64,000 bases of DNA, taken from contig JBQDEV010000013.1 in NCBI GenBank assembly GCA_052084925.1, positions 24,095 to 88,094 on the forward strand, written 5' to 3'. The position numbers were made by a program, and so were the translations under genes. The number at the start of each line of letters is the position of its first letter. The stretch's first letter is position 1. The notes beneath the pieces were generated by a model. That model was given only the letters and a program-made list of their open reading frames with translations, had not been told where the DNA came from and did no database searches. Below are positions 32,782-40,832 of the stretch, piece after piece. Origin of the DNA: CmP2 sp052084925 (GTDB taxonomy: Bacteria > Actinomycetota > Actinomycetes > Actinomycetales > Micrococcaceae).

Positions 32782-34639
32782 CTCCCGCGTGAGTTCCTGC
32801 CCGCTGCAGTTCCCCAGACACTCGTCGGTGCGCTTGCCATATCCGCTCGGGCAGTTCTGAGAACTGATGGAGATGTTCTTCTCGGAACCGCATCTCCTGA
32901 ACCCAGCGATCGAGGTCGAGGTGCAACAGCTGGTCGAGGTCGCTCTCGCTGATCTGAAGTCCACTCCGGTTGAGTTCGCTCACCGTCGGGATCACGCCGA
33001 CGGGTGTTTCCGAGCCCGTGACCTCCTCGGCGGCATACTGCATGAGCCACACCAGCGCCCGGACATTCTCTCGGAAACCGGGCCACAGGAACCCGCCATC
33101 GTCGTTGCGCTGGAACCAGTTCACGTGCGCGAACAAAGGCGGCGATGCGAGCTGGTCCATCATGGTGAGCCAATGCTGCAGGTACTGGGATTCGGGTAGC
33201 GACATGAAGGGCCGCATTGACATCGGATCATAGCGCAGCTGTCCGTCGAGGCCATCCGCGGCGAAGGTGGCCTCAGCACCGAGGGTAAAGCCGTCGTAGA
33301 TGCCCTCAACATAGTCGTCCATCACACGAACCAAGGGTTCCCGATCACGTGTCCGGCCCCCGAAAATGATCGCATCGATCGGCACACCCTGGGGAGCCTC
33401 GTAGTCATCGGCGAGGTTCGGCACCTGATCCAACGCGGTGGTGAACCGGGCATTCGGGTGGGCCAGCGCCATTCGGTTCTCCGGTGGCAGTGCCGACGCA
33501 TCCTCACCATGCCAGCTCACCCATCCTGCCGGATCCGGGGTTGCCTTGGTGCGACCTTCCCACCACACCAGCTGGTCCTCCGGGTGGTAGGCGACGTTGG
33601 TGAACATCGCTCCACTGCCCTCGGCGATGGAGGAGATCGCGTTCGGATTGGTCTTCTCGTTGGTGTCACGGGCGACGCCGAAGACGCCGTTCTCGGGATT
33701 CATCCCGTACAGACGCCCGTCGGAACCCACCCGTAGCCAGACGATGTCGTCACCATAGAAGTCAATGCGGTACTGGTCGCCTAGGGCGTCGGGAGGCAGA
33801 GTCATCGCGAGGTTGGTCTTGCCAGAGGCGCTCGGGAAACCACCGCACACCGTGAAGCGTCGGCCGGTCTGCAGGTCGGTGATGCCGAGCAGCATGAACT
33901 GTTCCGCCATGAAGTCCCCCGTCCGCCAGCCGTCGAACGACGCCAGACGCAGGGCGTGGGCGATCTTACCTAGTAGGGCGTTGCCTCCGTACGCCGAACC
34001 GTAGTGCAGAATCTCGCGCTCTCGGGGGAAGGTCACGAAATGACGGACGTCACGGTCCGTTCCTTGTTTGAGGGTCTGCAACTCGCCTGTGATGTGCACG
34101 CCCCTGACGAAATATCCGGGCACAGCCGCACGGTTGTACGCTTCAACGCCGATCCGGCCCATCAGCATCATCTGCAGCACCACGACGCGACTGTCGGTCA
34201 GCTGTATTCCAACCGCGTGTTTCGCCAGCACGGAATCCGTCGGTGCCATCACGTATGGCATGACATAGAGAGTCTTTCCGCGCAGAGACCCCTGCATGAG
34301 CTCGCGCAGTTTCGGCCGAAGCGCGGACGAGTCTCGCCAGTTGTTGTAAATCCCTTGATCAGCCGATTGATCCGTGGCCACAAAGGTCCGCTCCTCCGTC
34401 CGAGCTGTGTCTTTCGGATGAGATCGGGAATACCAGCGGTCGCCCTTGACCGGGAGAAGTTCACCAGCCTCTCGCGCCTCCTCCAGGAGTCGAGTCCGAT
34501 CCTGTGGGCCCACCACCTCGATGTGCGACGCCTCGAGGTGCTCCGCCCACGAGCGAACAAACTCGTCGACCGCCGGATCAAGCAAACCTGCCGCTGCCAT
34601 GACCTCCGCCTGCTGCATTTCTGCCCCTTTCTCGTTCAC
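32759..34639 (-). CDS. pckG: Divergent GTP-dependent phosphoenolpyruvate carboxykinase
   Basis: 626 residues, family length. It interconverts oxaloacetate and PEP with GTP. Recognised by EREILHYGSAYGGNALLGK, the P-loop GGFPSASGKTNLAM, GDDIVWLR, NPNAISSIAEG, AHPNARFT, GVPIDAIIFGGRTRDREPLV, SEAT-equivalent GAEATFAAD and NWFQRNDDGGFLWPGF. Odd features: the hyperreactive P-loop Cys of the family (PSACGKTN) is Ser272, and the MPYVMAPTDSVLAKH region departs from the usual PFCMGP. Lower GC than neighbours. Its final residues lie in the 69-bp repeat, so its C terminus was formed by the insertion junction. Confidence 0.88.
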   Translation of the reverse strand: MNEKGAEMQQAEVMAAAGLLDPAVDEFVRSWAEHLEASHIEVVGPQDRTRLLEEAREAGELLPVKGDRWYSRSHPKDTARTEERTFVATDQSADQGIYNNWRDSSALRPKLRELMQGSLRGKTLYVMPYVMAPTDSVLAKHAVGIQLTDSRVVVLQMMLMGRIGVEAYNRAAVPGYFVRGVHITGELQTLKQGTDRDVRHFVTFPREREILHYGSAYGGNALLGKIAHALRLASFDGWRTGDFMAEQFMLLGITDLQTGRRFTVCGGFPSASGKTNLAMTLPPDALGDQYRIDFYGDDIVWLRVGSDGRLYGMNPENGVFGVARDTNEKTNPNAISSIAEGSGAMFTNVAYHPEDQLVWWEGRTKATPDPAGWVSWHGEDASALPPENRMALAHPNARFTTALDQVPNLADDYEAPQGVPIDAIIFGGRTRDREPLVRVMDDYVEGIYDGFTLGAEATFAADGLDGQLRYDPMSMRPFMSLPESQYLQHWLTMMDQLASPPLFAHVNWFQRNDDGGFLWPGFRENVRALVWLMQYAAEEVTGSETPVGVIPTVSELNRSGLQISESDLDQLLHLDLDRWVQEMRFREEHLHQFSELPERIWQAHRRVSGELQRAGTHAGVTAEPNC

Positions 34640-34665
34640 GTCAATAGACTCTGCTGATCACTATA

Positions 34666-34701
34666 TACGACACGCCGTATCTTTAACTACGGCGTACCGT
34701 A
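34666..34701. promoter_or_regulatory. Large inverted repeat in the pckG-nrdI intergenic region
   Basis: Fourteen-base arms (34666-34679 and 34688-34701) pair at 12 of 14 positions around an 8-nt spacer; the inner ACGCCGTA/TACGGCGT is perfect. It lies about 27 bp upstream of the pckG ATG and could be a repressor operator for pckG. The protein that binds it is unknown. Confidence 0.45.
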
Positions 34702-34725
34702 GACAGGTTGGAGCGGAACAAGGTA

Positions 34726-34772
34726 CTACTAGATAAAGCACTCATATCACCCTCGGATACTAGATATTGTGT
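34726..34772 (+). promoter_or_regulatory. Candidate tandem NrdR boxes upstream of nrdI
   Basis: Two TACTAGATA-containing sites begin 31 nt apart (34727 and 34758), i.e. three helical turns. The downstream 16-mer, read on the minus strand as ACACAATATCTAGTAT, matches the NrdR consensus acaCwAtATaTwgtgt at 14 of 16 positions; the upstream one is weaker (about 9 of 16). NrdR is the repressor of bacterial ribonucleotide reductase operons and binds such paired boxes. Confidence 0.5.
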
Positions 34773-34813
34773 TTCGGTCGAACCCGCGAGCTTGAACCAC
34801 TGGAGAGAATCCC

Positions 34814-35317
34814 ATGGCAGAATCGTCACCTCACCCTCGATCACCGCTCCCGTTCCGCGAATTGTCCGAAGAGGAATCGAGCGATCTGGTGTACTTCTCG
34901 AGCGTCTCCGAGAACACGCACCGGTTCGTTGAACGCCTGAACCACCCCGCCGTTCGCATTCCACTGCGACCCAGGATTGAGGGGATGATCCGCGTCTGTC
35001 GCCCCTACGTTCTGATCGTGCCTACCTATGGCAGCGGCTCCCCACGGGGAGCCATTCCGCCTCAGGTCCAAACCTTTCTCAATGATGCGCAGAATCGTGC
35101 ACTCATCCGCGGGGTCGTGACCGCCGGAAACACCAACTTCGGCAGCGACTACTGCCTGGCTGGCCGTGTCATTTCCGCTAAATGTTCGGTACCCGAGCTC
35201 TATCGATTCGAGCTTTTGGGAACCAGCGACGACGTACGGCGCGTCAGCGAAGGCTTGCAGCAGTTCTGGGCGGAGGTGACCACCACCCACGCCACCACAC
35301 CCAGCAGAACTCCGTGA
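34814..35317 (+). CDS. nrdI: NrdI flavodoxin-like activator of class Ib/Ie ribonucleotide reductase
   Basis: 167 residues, flavodoxin-like. FMN-binding segments LVYFSSVSENTHRFVERL and LIVPTYGSGSPRGAIPPQV, then RGVVTAGNTNFGSDYCLAG and ISAKCSVPELYRFELLGTSDDV are characteristic. NrdI produces superoxide for assembling the NrdF cofactor; for metal-free (class Ie) NrdF it is needed to hydroxylate and oxidise the radical tyrosine. It is the first gene of a two-gene operon with nrdF (33 bp gap); nrdH and nrdE, normally in the same operon, are absent. The ribosome-binding site is GGAGAGA. Confidence 0.92.
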   Translation: MAESSPHPRSPLPFRELSEEESSDLVYFSSVSENTHRFVERLNHPAVRIPLRPRIEGMIRVCRPYVLIVPTYGSGSPRGAIPPQVQTFLNDAQNRALIRGVVTAGNTNFGSDYCLAGRVISAKCSVPELYRFELLGTSDDVRRVSEGLQQFWAEVTTTHATTPSRTP

Positions 35318-35350
35318 CTAACACGACCGCCTCCACGAAAGGACTACCCC

Positions 35351-36385
35351 ATGACGCAGCACACCACCTCAATCGCTGACGACCTGCTTCAGAACTCCAT
35401 CACGCCGCCGAACTATCAGAGACATCCCGACAAACCGCTGCGTCCAGTCAATTGGAATCGTGTCCAGGATTCGAAAGATCTCGAGGTCTGGAATCGCGTC
35501 ACGGCGAATTTCTGGCTCCCCGAGAAGGTCCCGCTGTCGAACGACCTTCCCTCGTGGAACCAGATGTCCACTCAGGACCAACAACTCACCGTCCGCGTCT
35601 TCACAGGGCTGACCATGCTCGACACTGTCCAGGCGACGGTGGGAGAGATTGCGCAGATTCAAGATGGCCAGACGGAGCATGAGCAGGCTGTGTACACCAA
35701 TATCGCTTTCATGCAGGCCGTGCACGCCCGGTCGTATTCTTCGGTCTTCTCCACGCTGTGCTCCACGCCCGAAATCGATGAAGCCTACGCCTGGGCTGTA
35801 CAGAACAAGCTCCTACAGCAACGCTCGACATCAGTGCTGAAGCACTACTACGGTGACGATCCGCTCAAGCGAAAAGTCGCGTCGACGCTGCTCTCATCCT
35901 TGCTGCTGTATGCGGGGTTCTATCTGCCTCTGCATTTCTCGGTCCACGCTCTGCTCACCAACACCGCGGACATGATTCGACTGATCCTTCGTGACAAGGC
36001 GATCCATGGCTACTACTCCGGATACAAGTACCAGCGAGGACTGGACCACTGTAGTAATTCCCGACGAGCTGAAATGCACGACTTCACCTTCGAGCTCCTC
36101 GAGCACCTCTATGAACTGGAGTTGCAGTACTCAGGTGGCCTCTATGAACCACTCGGCCTCATGGACGACGTCGCCGTCTTCGTGCGCTACAACGCGAACA
36201 AGGCGTTGATGAACCTCGGATATCCCGCCCGATTCGAGGCGCACGAAACGGAGGTCAAACCCGAAATTCTGGCCGCTCTCTCACCAGGCTCGGAAGAGAA
36301 TCACGACTTCTTCTCGGGGTCGGGATCTTCGTACATCATCGGGAAGTCCGAGCACACCGAAGACAGTGACTGGGAGTTCGCCTGA
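35351..36385 (+). CDS. nrdF: NrdF with QSK substitutions: predicted metal-free (class Ie) R2 subunit
   Basis: 344 residues, clearly NrdF (NFWLPEKVPLSNDLPSWNQM, RYNANKALMNLGYPARF, NHDFFSGSGSSYIIGK). Aligning by motif to metal-dependent NrdF: Asp91 is kept, but the Glu of FMESVHA is Gln122 (FMQAVHARSY), the Glu of LLESFLF is Ser182 (LLSSLLLYAGF) and the Glu of RDEAVHG is Lys216 (RDKAIHG). His125, His219 and the radical Tyr129 remain. This Gln/Ser/Lys set is the QSK subtype of class Ie R2, which uses a DOPA radical and no metal. It needs an NrdE partner encoded elsewhere. Lower GC than neighbours; its stop is 2 bp before the right repeat. Confidence 0.92.
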   Translation: MTQHTTSIADDLLQNSITPPNYQRHPDKPLRPVNWNRVQDSKDLEVWNRVTANFWLPEKVPLSNDLPSWNQMSTQDQQLTVRVFTGLTMLDTVQATVGEIAQIQDGQTEHEQAVYTNIAFMQAVHARSYSSVFSTLCSTPEIDEAYAWAVQNKLLQQRSTSVLKHYYGDDPLKRKVASTLLSSLLLYAGFYLPLHFSVHALLTNTADMIRLILRDKAIHGYYSGYKYQRGLDHCSNSRRAEMHDFTFELLEHLYELELQYSGGLYEPLGLMDDVAVFVRYNANKALMNLGYPARFEAHETEVKPEILAALSPGSEENHDFFSGSGSSYIIGKSEHTEDSDWEFA

Positions 36386-36387
36386 TC

Positions 36388-36456
36388 CGGCAACTGAACG
36401 CAGTCGCGATGAGGTGCTCGGCGGGGAGGCTCAGCTCAGCAGTACGGCTCCGCGGT
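36388..36456. repeat. Right copy of the 69-bp direct repeat bounding the pckG-nrdIF cassette
   Basis: 65 of 69 positions match 32711-32779. Read in the monooxygenase frame this copy still encodes its intact last 22 residues and a TAA stop, although it is cut off from the gene; on the other strand it contains the end of the C39 peptidase gene (stop at 36431). Confidence 0.9.
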
Positions 36457-37576
36457 AACCGACGTCGTCGTGTGTCGTCCCGTCCGCGGCCTGACGACTG
36501 TGATCCGAACGCTCAGACTCGAGCACGCTCATCGGTTCCAGCTCACCGGGCGCCACGGGCAGCAGGTGCGCGTCGACCCAGGTGTCGCCGGCCTCGGCGG
36601 CACACCAGGGGTCCTCGAGCAGGAACATCCCTGAGGCGGTGACCGCGTGCACCAGCACCCAGTGCGGGACGTCGAAGCCGTGCATCCGTTCGGAGGAGAT
36701 CAGCAGCGCTGCGCGCGACCCAGAGCGCAGGGCCTCGCCGAGCGTGCCCAGGCTCATGCGGTCGGTGCGCACGGGGATCTGAGAGGCCACGGCATCATCG
36801 CGGGAGGCCTGCTGCAGGACCGCGCGCCAGTGCCGCTCGGACTCGGAGAGATGACCGACCATGACGGGCGCCCGCGTGTCCAGGCTGACCTGCGGGGATG
36901 ACGCGGGCCAGGACTCGGCGACCGCCACCGCGAGGGTGAACGGATCACAGGCCGGGAAGTTCGTGGCCCGGCGCCACAGCCGCAGCTCGGCCTCCTCGGT
37001 GAGCTGCTCCGATGCCAGGCGCCCGGCCAGGTGCTGGGCGAGCAGGGAGACCACCGAGCCGCAGCTGAAGTGCGTGGACTGGCGGTAGTAGCGGTGCCCG
37101 CCAGGGTCCTGGGGTGAGGCGGCCGGATCCAACCAGCACACCGAACCGCGCGCCGGGCCCTCGACCCGGCTGTGGTCCCCGATCGGCTCCGCCAGGGGAA
37201 CGAACCCCAGCGACCCCGCCCACGCCGGGAGCGGCTCGGTCCAGTGCTCCCAGCTCAGTTTCACTCTGCCTTCGCTGCGGGCCAGCTCCAGGGCGTGCTG
37301 CACCACCGCGCGCTGGGCTTCGGTGCTGGTGCCGACGACGTCGACGATTTTCAGGTAGGTGGTGCCGGGCCGGGCCTGCACCAGGGCCACCGCCTGCGCC
37401 AGGTTCCCGCGCTCGGCCACGATCAGCCGGGGTCGGTGGCGGGTGCGATCTGCCTCGCCCCATCGTTGGAGTACCGAGGCGGGCACCACCTCCTCCACCT
37501 CCTCTGACAGCGCAGTGGGGTCCACATCGAGTACCCGCAGCTCCAGGTCGGGTACGGTGTTGGGCGTCGTCGTCAT
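36431..37576 (-). CDS. GNAT-like domain fused to a C39-family peptidase, in the siderophore operon
   Basis: 381 residues. Residues about 48-130 resemble a GNAT acetyltransferase fold (TYLKIVDVVGTSTEAQRAV, WAGSLGFVPLAEP). Residues about 160-340 are a papain-like peptidase C39 domain with Cys172 in THFSCGSVVSL, His305 in FDVPHWVLVH and Asp322 in LLEDPW. It is the last gene of an iron-siderophore uptake operon (25 bp after the permease), a recurrent association in actinobacteria. A role in processing a peptide siderophore or its precursor is inference. Its stop lies in the right 69-bp repeat. Confidence 0.75.
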   Translation of the reverse strand: MTTTPNTVPDLELRVLDVDPTALSEEVEEVVPASVLQRWGEADRTRHRPRLIVAERGNLAQAVALVQARPGTTYLKIVDVVGTSTEAQRAVVQHALELARSEGRVKLSWEHWTEPLPAWAGSLGFVPLAEPIGDHSRVEGPARGSVCWLDPAASPQDPGGHRYYRQSTHFSCGSVVSLLAQHLAGRLASEQLTEEAELRLWRRATNFPACDPFTLAVAVAESWPASSPQVSLDTRAPVMVGHLSESERHWRAVLQQASRDDAVASQIPVRTDRMSLGTLGEALRSGSRAALLISSERMHGFDVPHWVLVHAVTASGMFLLEDPWCAAEAGDTWVDAHLLPVAPGELEPMSVLESERSDHSRQAADGTTHDDVGYRGAVLLS

Positions 37577-37600
37577 CGTGAGTTCCTCTCGAGGCGGGCG

Positions 37601-39685
37601 TCAGGCACTGCGGCGGCTGCGACGCATCAGCCACACGAAATAGGGGGCGCCGATCAGGGCGATCATCAGCCCCGCGGGCAGCTGGGACGGGGCGATCAGC
37701 GTGCGCCCGAGGACGTCGGCAAGTCCGGTGAGCGCGGCACCGAGCAGCGCGGACACTGGGATCAGCCGCCCGTGCCGAGCGCCGACGAGACTGCGGGCCA
37801 GATGCGGTGCCACCAGCCCCACGAAGCCGACCACACCGACGGCCACCACGGACACCGCCGCAAGCACGGCGGCGACGGTGAGCACGGTGGCCCGGGTGCG
37901 CTCCAGACGCAGGCCCAGCAGCCGTGGGGTGTCGTCGTCGACGGCGAGCAGATCCATGCGGCGTCGCAGCGCGAACAGCAGCGGAATCGCGAGCGCCAGC
38001 ACCACCGCAACGGGGAGCACATCGGGCAAGCGTCGGCCGTAGGTGGTGCCGGAGAGCCAGGTGAAGATCGCCGGGGTGTCATAGGGGTTGGCGCGCAGCA
38101 GCAAGAAGGTGGTGATCGCGCTGATCGCGTAGCCGCAGCCGATGCCGACCAGCACGAAACGGTCCGGCAGCAGTCCCCCGCGCCAGGACAGCACGGCCAC
38201 GACCAGGAAGGTGAGCACCCCGACGGTCACGGCGGAGCCCACCAGCCAGGGGCGACCACCAGGCAGCGCGGCGGTGACCACGAGTACCGCGCCGAGTCCG
38301 GCCCCGGCGGTGATGCCCAACAACCCGGGCTCGGCCAGCGGGTTGCGCACGGTGGACTGCACCGCGCATCCCGACAGGGCCAGGGCCGCCCCCGCGCACA
38401 CCGCACCCAGCACCCGCGGGGCGCGTTCGTCGAGGGCGAAGCCGACCAATCGCGGCGCCTCCCCCTGCAGCCACAGGGTGATGTCTCCCAGCCGCAGCAT
38501 CAGGCTCCCGGAGAGCAGTCCGCCCACCACCACGACGGCGACGAGAACGAGGGCCAGCACCAGCACGACGACGAAGCGTCGGGTGGAGCGCACCCGAACC
38601 CGTGCCTGGTCCGGGTGCCGGGCCGCACCGGCGTCCCGCATCCGTCGGGCCAGCACGATGATCACCACCGCCCCGAGCAGCGCGGTGGGCACCCCCGTCG
38701 GGATCGAGGCGGCCCCCTCGGCGGAGAGCACCGCCCGCAGGCCGACGTCCGCGCCGACGACGATGAGTGCGCCGAGCAGGCCGGCGGTCGGCAGCAGCGT
38801 CGCATGGTGACGCAGCACCGGCCACCGCGCAGCCAGCAGCCGGGCCAGCACGGGCGCACCGAGACCGACGAACGCGATCGGTCCCGCCAGCGTGACCGCG
38901 ATCCCGGACAGCAGCACCGCCAGCACCACCGACACGACACGGGTGGAGCGCACGGGCACGCCCAGTGCGGTGGCGGCGTCGTCTCCCAGTCCCAGCGCAT
39001 CGAGGCGGCGGGCCAGCAGCAGCGCCGCCACCAGCAGCATTCCGATCACCGGCAGCGCCCGCAGCGAATGGTCTACGCTGAGCTGGGCCAACGAACCCGA
39101 TCCCCAGGCGTAGAGCCCGGTCGTGTTCTCCTTGAACAGGATCAGCAGCATCCCGGTGACGGCCTGCAGGGCCATGGCCATGGCCGAACCGGCGAGGATC
39201 AGCCGGGTGGTGGCACCGGCCCCGGCACCGCCGGTAAGTCCCAGTACCATCGCGGCCGCGGCCAGTCCGCCGGCGAACGCCACCAGGGTGTTGGCCCACA
39301 GCGGCACCACCACGCCGAAGGCAGCCACCGCCACCAGGGCGCAGTAGGCTCCGGCGGCCACGGCGAGGGTGTCCGGGGAGGCCAGGGCGTTGCGGGTCAC
39401 CGACTGCAGCAGGGTGCCCGCCACCCCGAGGCCGAACCCGACGGCGAGCCCGGCCAGCAGTCGCGGCAGCCGCGAGCCGAGGAAGATCTGGCCCACCGAC
39501 ACCCCGCCCACGGTCGCGTCCCCGCCGGCCAGGGCGCCGAGCAACTCGGCCGGGCCCACCCCCGAGGTGCCCTGAGTGAGGTGCCACAGCCCAAGGGCGA
39601 CCACGGCGGTGCACAACAGCCCCAGCAGCCCGGCGGCGCCGAGCCCGGAGCGCAGCCTCACCCGTGCGGGCAACTCCGTGCTCAC
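37601..39685 (-). CDS. Fused FecCD-type iron-siderophore ABC permease
   Basis: 694 residues from GTG 39685, which follows the stop of the binding-protein gene by two bases. Two FecCD permease units are fused in one chain, as in FhuB: each half shows RLPRLLAGLAVGFGLGVAGT / ERAPRVLGAVCAGAALALSG and the ends GPIAFVGLGAPVLARLL and VVGFVGLVAPHLARSLVGA. About 18-20 membrane segments. It forms the channel of an iron-siderophore importer with the adjacent ATPase and lipoprotein. Confidence 0.88.
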   Translation of the reverse strand: MSTELPARVRLRSGLGAAGLLGLLCTAVVALGLWHLTQGTSGVGPAELLGALAGGDATVGGVSVGQIFLGSRLPRLLAGLAVGFGLGVAGTLLQSVTRNALASPDTLAVAAGAYCALVAVAAFGVVVPLWANTLVAFAGGLAAAAMVLGLTGGAGAGATTRLILAGSAMAMALQAVTGMLLILFKENTTGLYAWGSGSLAQLSVDHSLRALPVIGMLLVAALLLARRLDALGLGDDAATALGVPVRSTRVVSVVLAVLLSGIAVTLAGPIAFVGLGAPVLARLLAARWPVLRHHATLLPTAGLLGALIVVGADVGLRAVLSAEGAASIPTGVPTALLGAVVIIVLARRMRDAGAARHPDQARVRVRSTRRFVVVLVLALVLVAVVVVGGLLSGSLMLRLGDITLWLQGEAPRLVGFALDERAPRVLGAVCAGAALALSGCAVQSTVRNPLAEPGLLGITAGAGLGAVLVVTAALPGGRPWLVGSAVTVGVLTFLVVAVLSWRGGLLPDRFVLVGIGCGYAISAITTFLLLRANPYDTPAIFTWLSGTTYGRRLPDVLPVAVVLALAIPLLFALRRRMDLLAVDDDTPRLLGLRLERTRATVLTVAAVLAAVSVVAVGVVGFVGLVAPHLARSLVGARHGRLIPVSALLGAALTGLADVLGRTLIAPSQLPAGLMIALIGAPYFVWLMRRSRRSA

Positions 39686-39687
39686 GC

Positions 39688-40776
39688 TCAGTCGGTGGCC
39701 TCGTCGCTCGCCTCGCCCGATTCCCCGGTGAGGATCTCCACGTAGGCGTCCACCGCCTGCAGGGTGGAGCGCGGACCGCCGGCACCCCACACCGAGGGCG
39801 GGAACGCGTAGGCGCGGCCTTCTTGCACGGCGGGCAGGTTCTGCCAGATCTCGTTCTCTTCGAGCGCGGCCACATAGCCGCCGGCGCCCTCATCGTTGGC
39901 GTAAATCAGGTTCGCCTCGCCTACCGCGGTCAGCCCCTCCACATCGGTCTGGGCCAAACCGTAGGAGGGGTCCACCCCGCCGTTGCCGTAGGACTCGTTG
40001 ATCTCCTCGGTCCAGGCCCCGGTCAGCCCGAGCTTCTCGCCGAGTTCGGTGAACAGTGCGCCCTCGCCGTAGGGGCGGATGGTGAGGTTGCTACCGTCGA
40101 GCCACCCGTCGAAGAACACGAAGTCGGTGGTCTCCAGTTCGACGTCGGAGACCTGCTCCTCGGCCTCGGCCAAGCGGGCGTCGAAGTCGGCGAGCACCTG
40201 GTCGCCGCGTTCGGTGCGCCCGGTGGCCTCGGCAATCTGGCTGAAGGTCTTCTTCATGTTGTCGATCTGGCCGGAGGCGTCGGCCCCCTTGGTCGCCAAC
40301 ACCGGCACGTCGCGGGCCTCGAGCTGGGCGAGGAGCTCATCGTTTTCGTCGTAGGACTCGATAATGATCAGCTCCGGGTCCTGGGCGTAGAGCGCATCCA
40401 GGTCCGGCTCGGTCCGGTTGCCGGTGCTCGGGGTATCCTCCGGCAGCGGCTCCGCGGAGATCCAGGTGTTGTACCCTTCCGGGTCGGACACGGCCACCGG
40501 CGTCACGCACAGGGTGAGCGCATCCTCGATCTGCTGCCATTCCAGTACCGCGATCCGCTCGGCCGGCTTGTCCAGCTCGACCTCGCGTCCCAGCGCGTCG
40601 GTGATCGACACCGGGTCGGTGGAGGTCGCCGTGGTGTCCTCGGCGCAGGATTCCGACGCCGTCGTCGTGGTCGCGGCCGCGTCGTCGACCTCGGTGGTGC
40701 CGCAGGCGCTCAGCAGTAATCCGGCGCCCAGGGTCAGGGCGAGGGGCGGGAGTAAGCGAGGGGGAAGTGAACGCAT
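39688..40776 (-). CDS. Iron-siderophore ABC transporter substrate-binding lipoprotein
   Basis: 362 residues. A signal peptide with lipobox (LALTLGAGLLLSACGTTE, Cys about 26) is followed by a FepB/FatB-type helical-backbone binding fold (ITDALGREVELDKPAERIAVLEW, DLDALYAQDPELIIIESY). It captures ferric siderophore outside the membrane and delivers it to the fused permease. The gene is between the ATPase and permease genes on the minus strand. The exact siderophore cannot be told. Confidence 0.88.
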   Translation of the reverse strand: MRSLPPRLLPPLALTLGAGLLLSACGTTEVDDAAATTTTASESCAEDTTATSTDPVSITDALGREVELDKPAERIAVLEWQQIEDALTLCVTPVAVSDPEGYNTWISAEPLPEDTPSTGNRTEPDLDALYAQDPELIIIESYDENDELLAQLEARDVPVLATKGADASGQIDNMKKTFSQIAEATGRTERGDQVLADFDARLAEAEEQVSDVELETTDFVFFDGWLDGSNLTIRPYGEGALFTELGEKLGLTGAWTEEINESYGNGGVDPSYGLAQTDVEGLTAVGEANLIYANDEGAGGYVAALEENEIWQNLPAVQEGRAYAFPPSVWGAGGPRSTLQAVDAYVEILTGESGEASDEATD

Positions 40777-40832
40777 GTCTGTCCTTCGGTTGGTGGGGTA
40801 AAAGGGTCAAGAGGGGTGGAAACTCAGGGGAA

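Noticed and set aside
32754..33173. A 139-codon open frame in another phase at the end of pckG
   Set aside because: Only its last residues (RGAELLS) resemble the end of the C39 peptidase, because they lie in the 69-bp repeat; the rest is antisense or out-of-phase to pckG.
32780..36387. Treating the pckG-nrdI-nrdF block as a transposon
   Set aside because: There is no transposase, integrase or terminal inverted repeat; only the direct junction duplication is present, so I describe it as an inserted cassette of unknown mechanism.
37772..39745. A 657-codon open frame on the plus strand
   Set aside because: It is antisense to the fused FecCD permease, with Gln/His/Arg-rich low-complexity sequence. 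The permease on the minus strand is a full family match.
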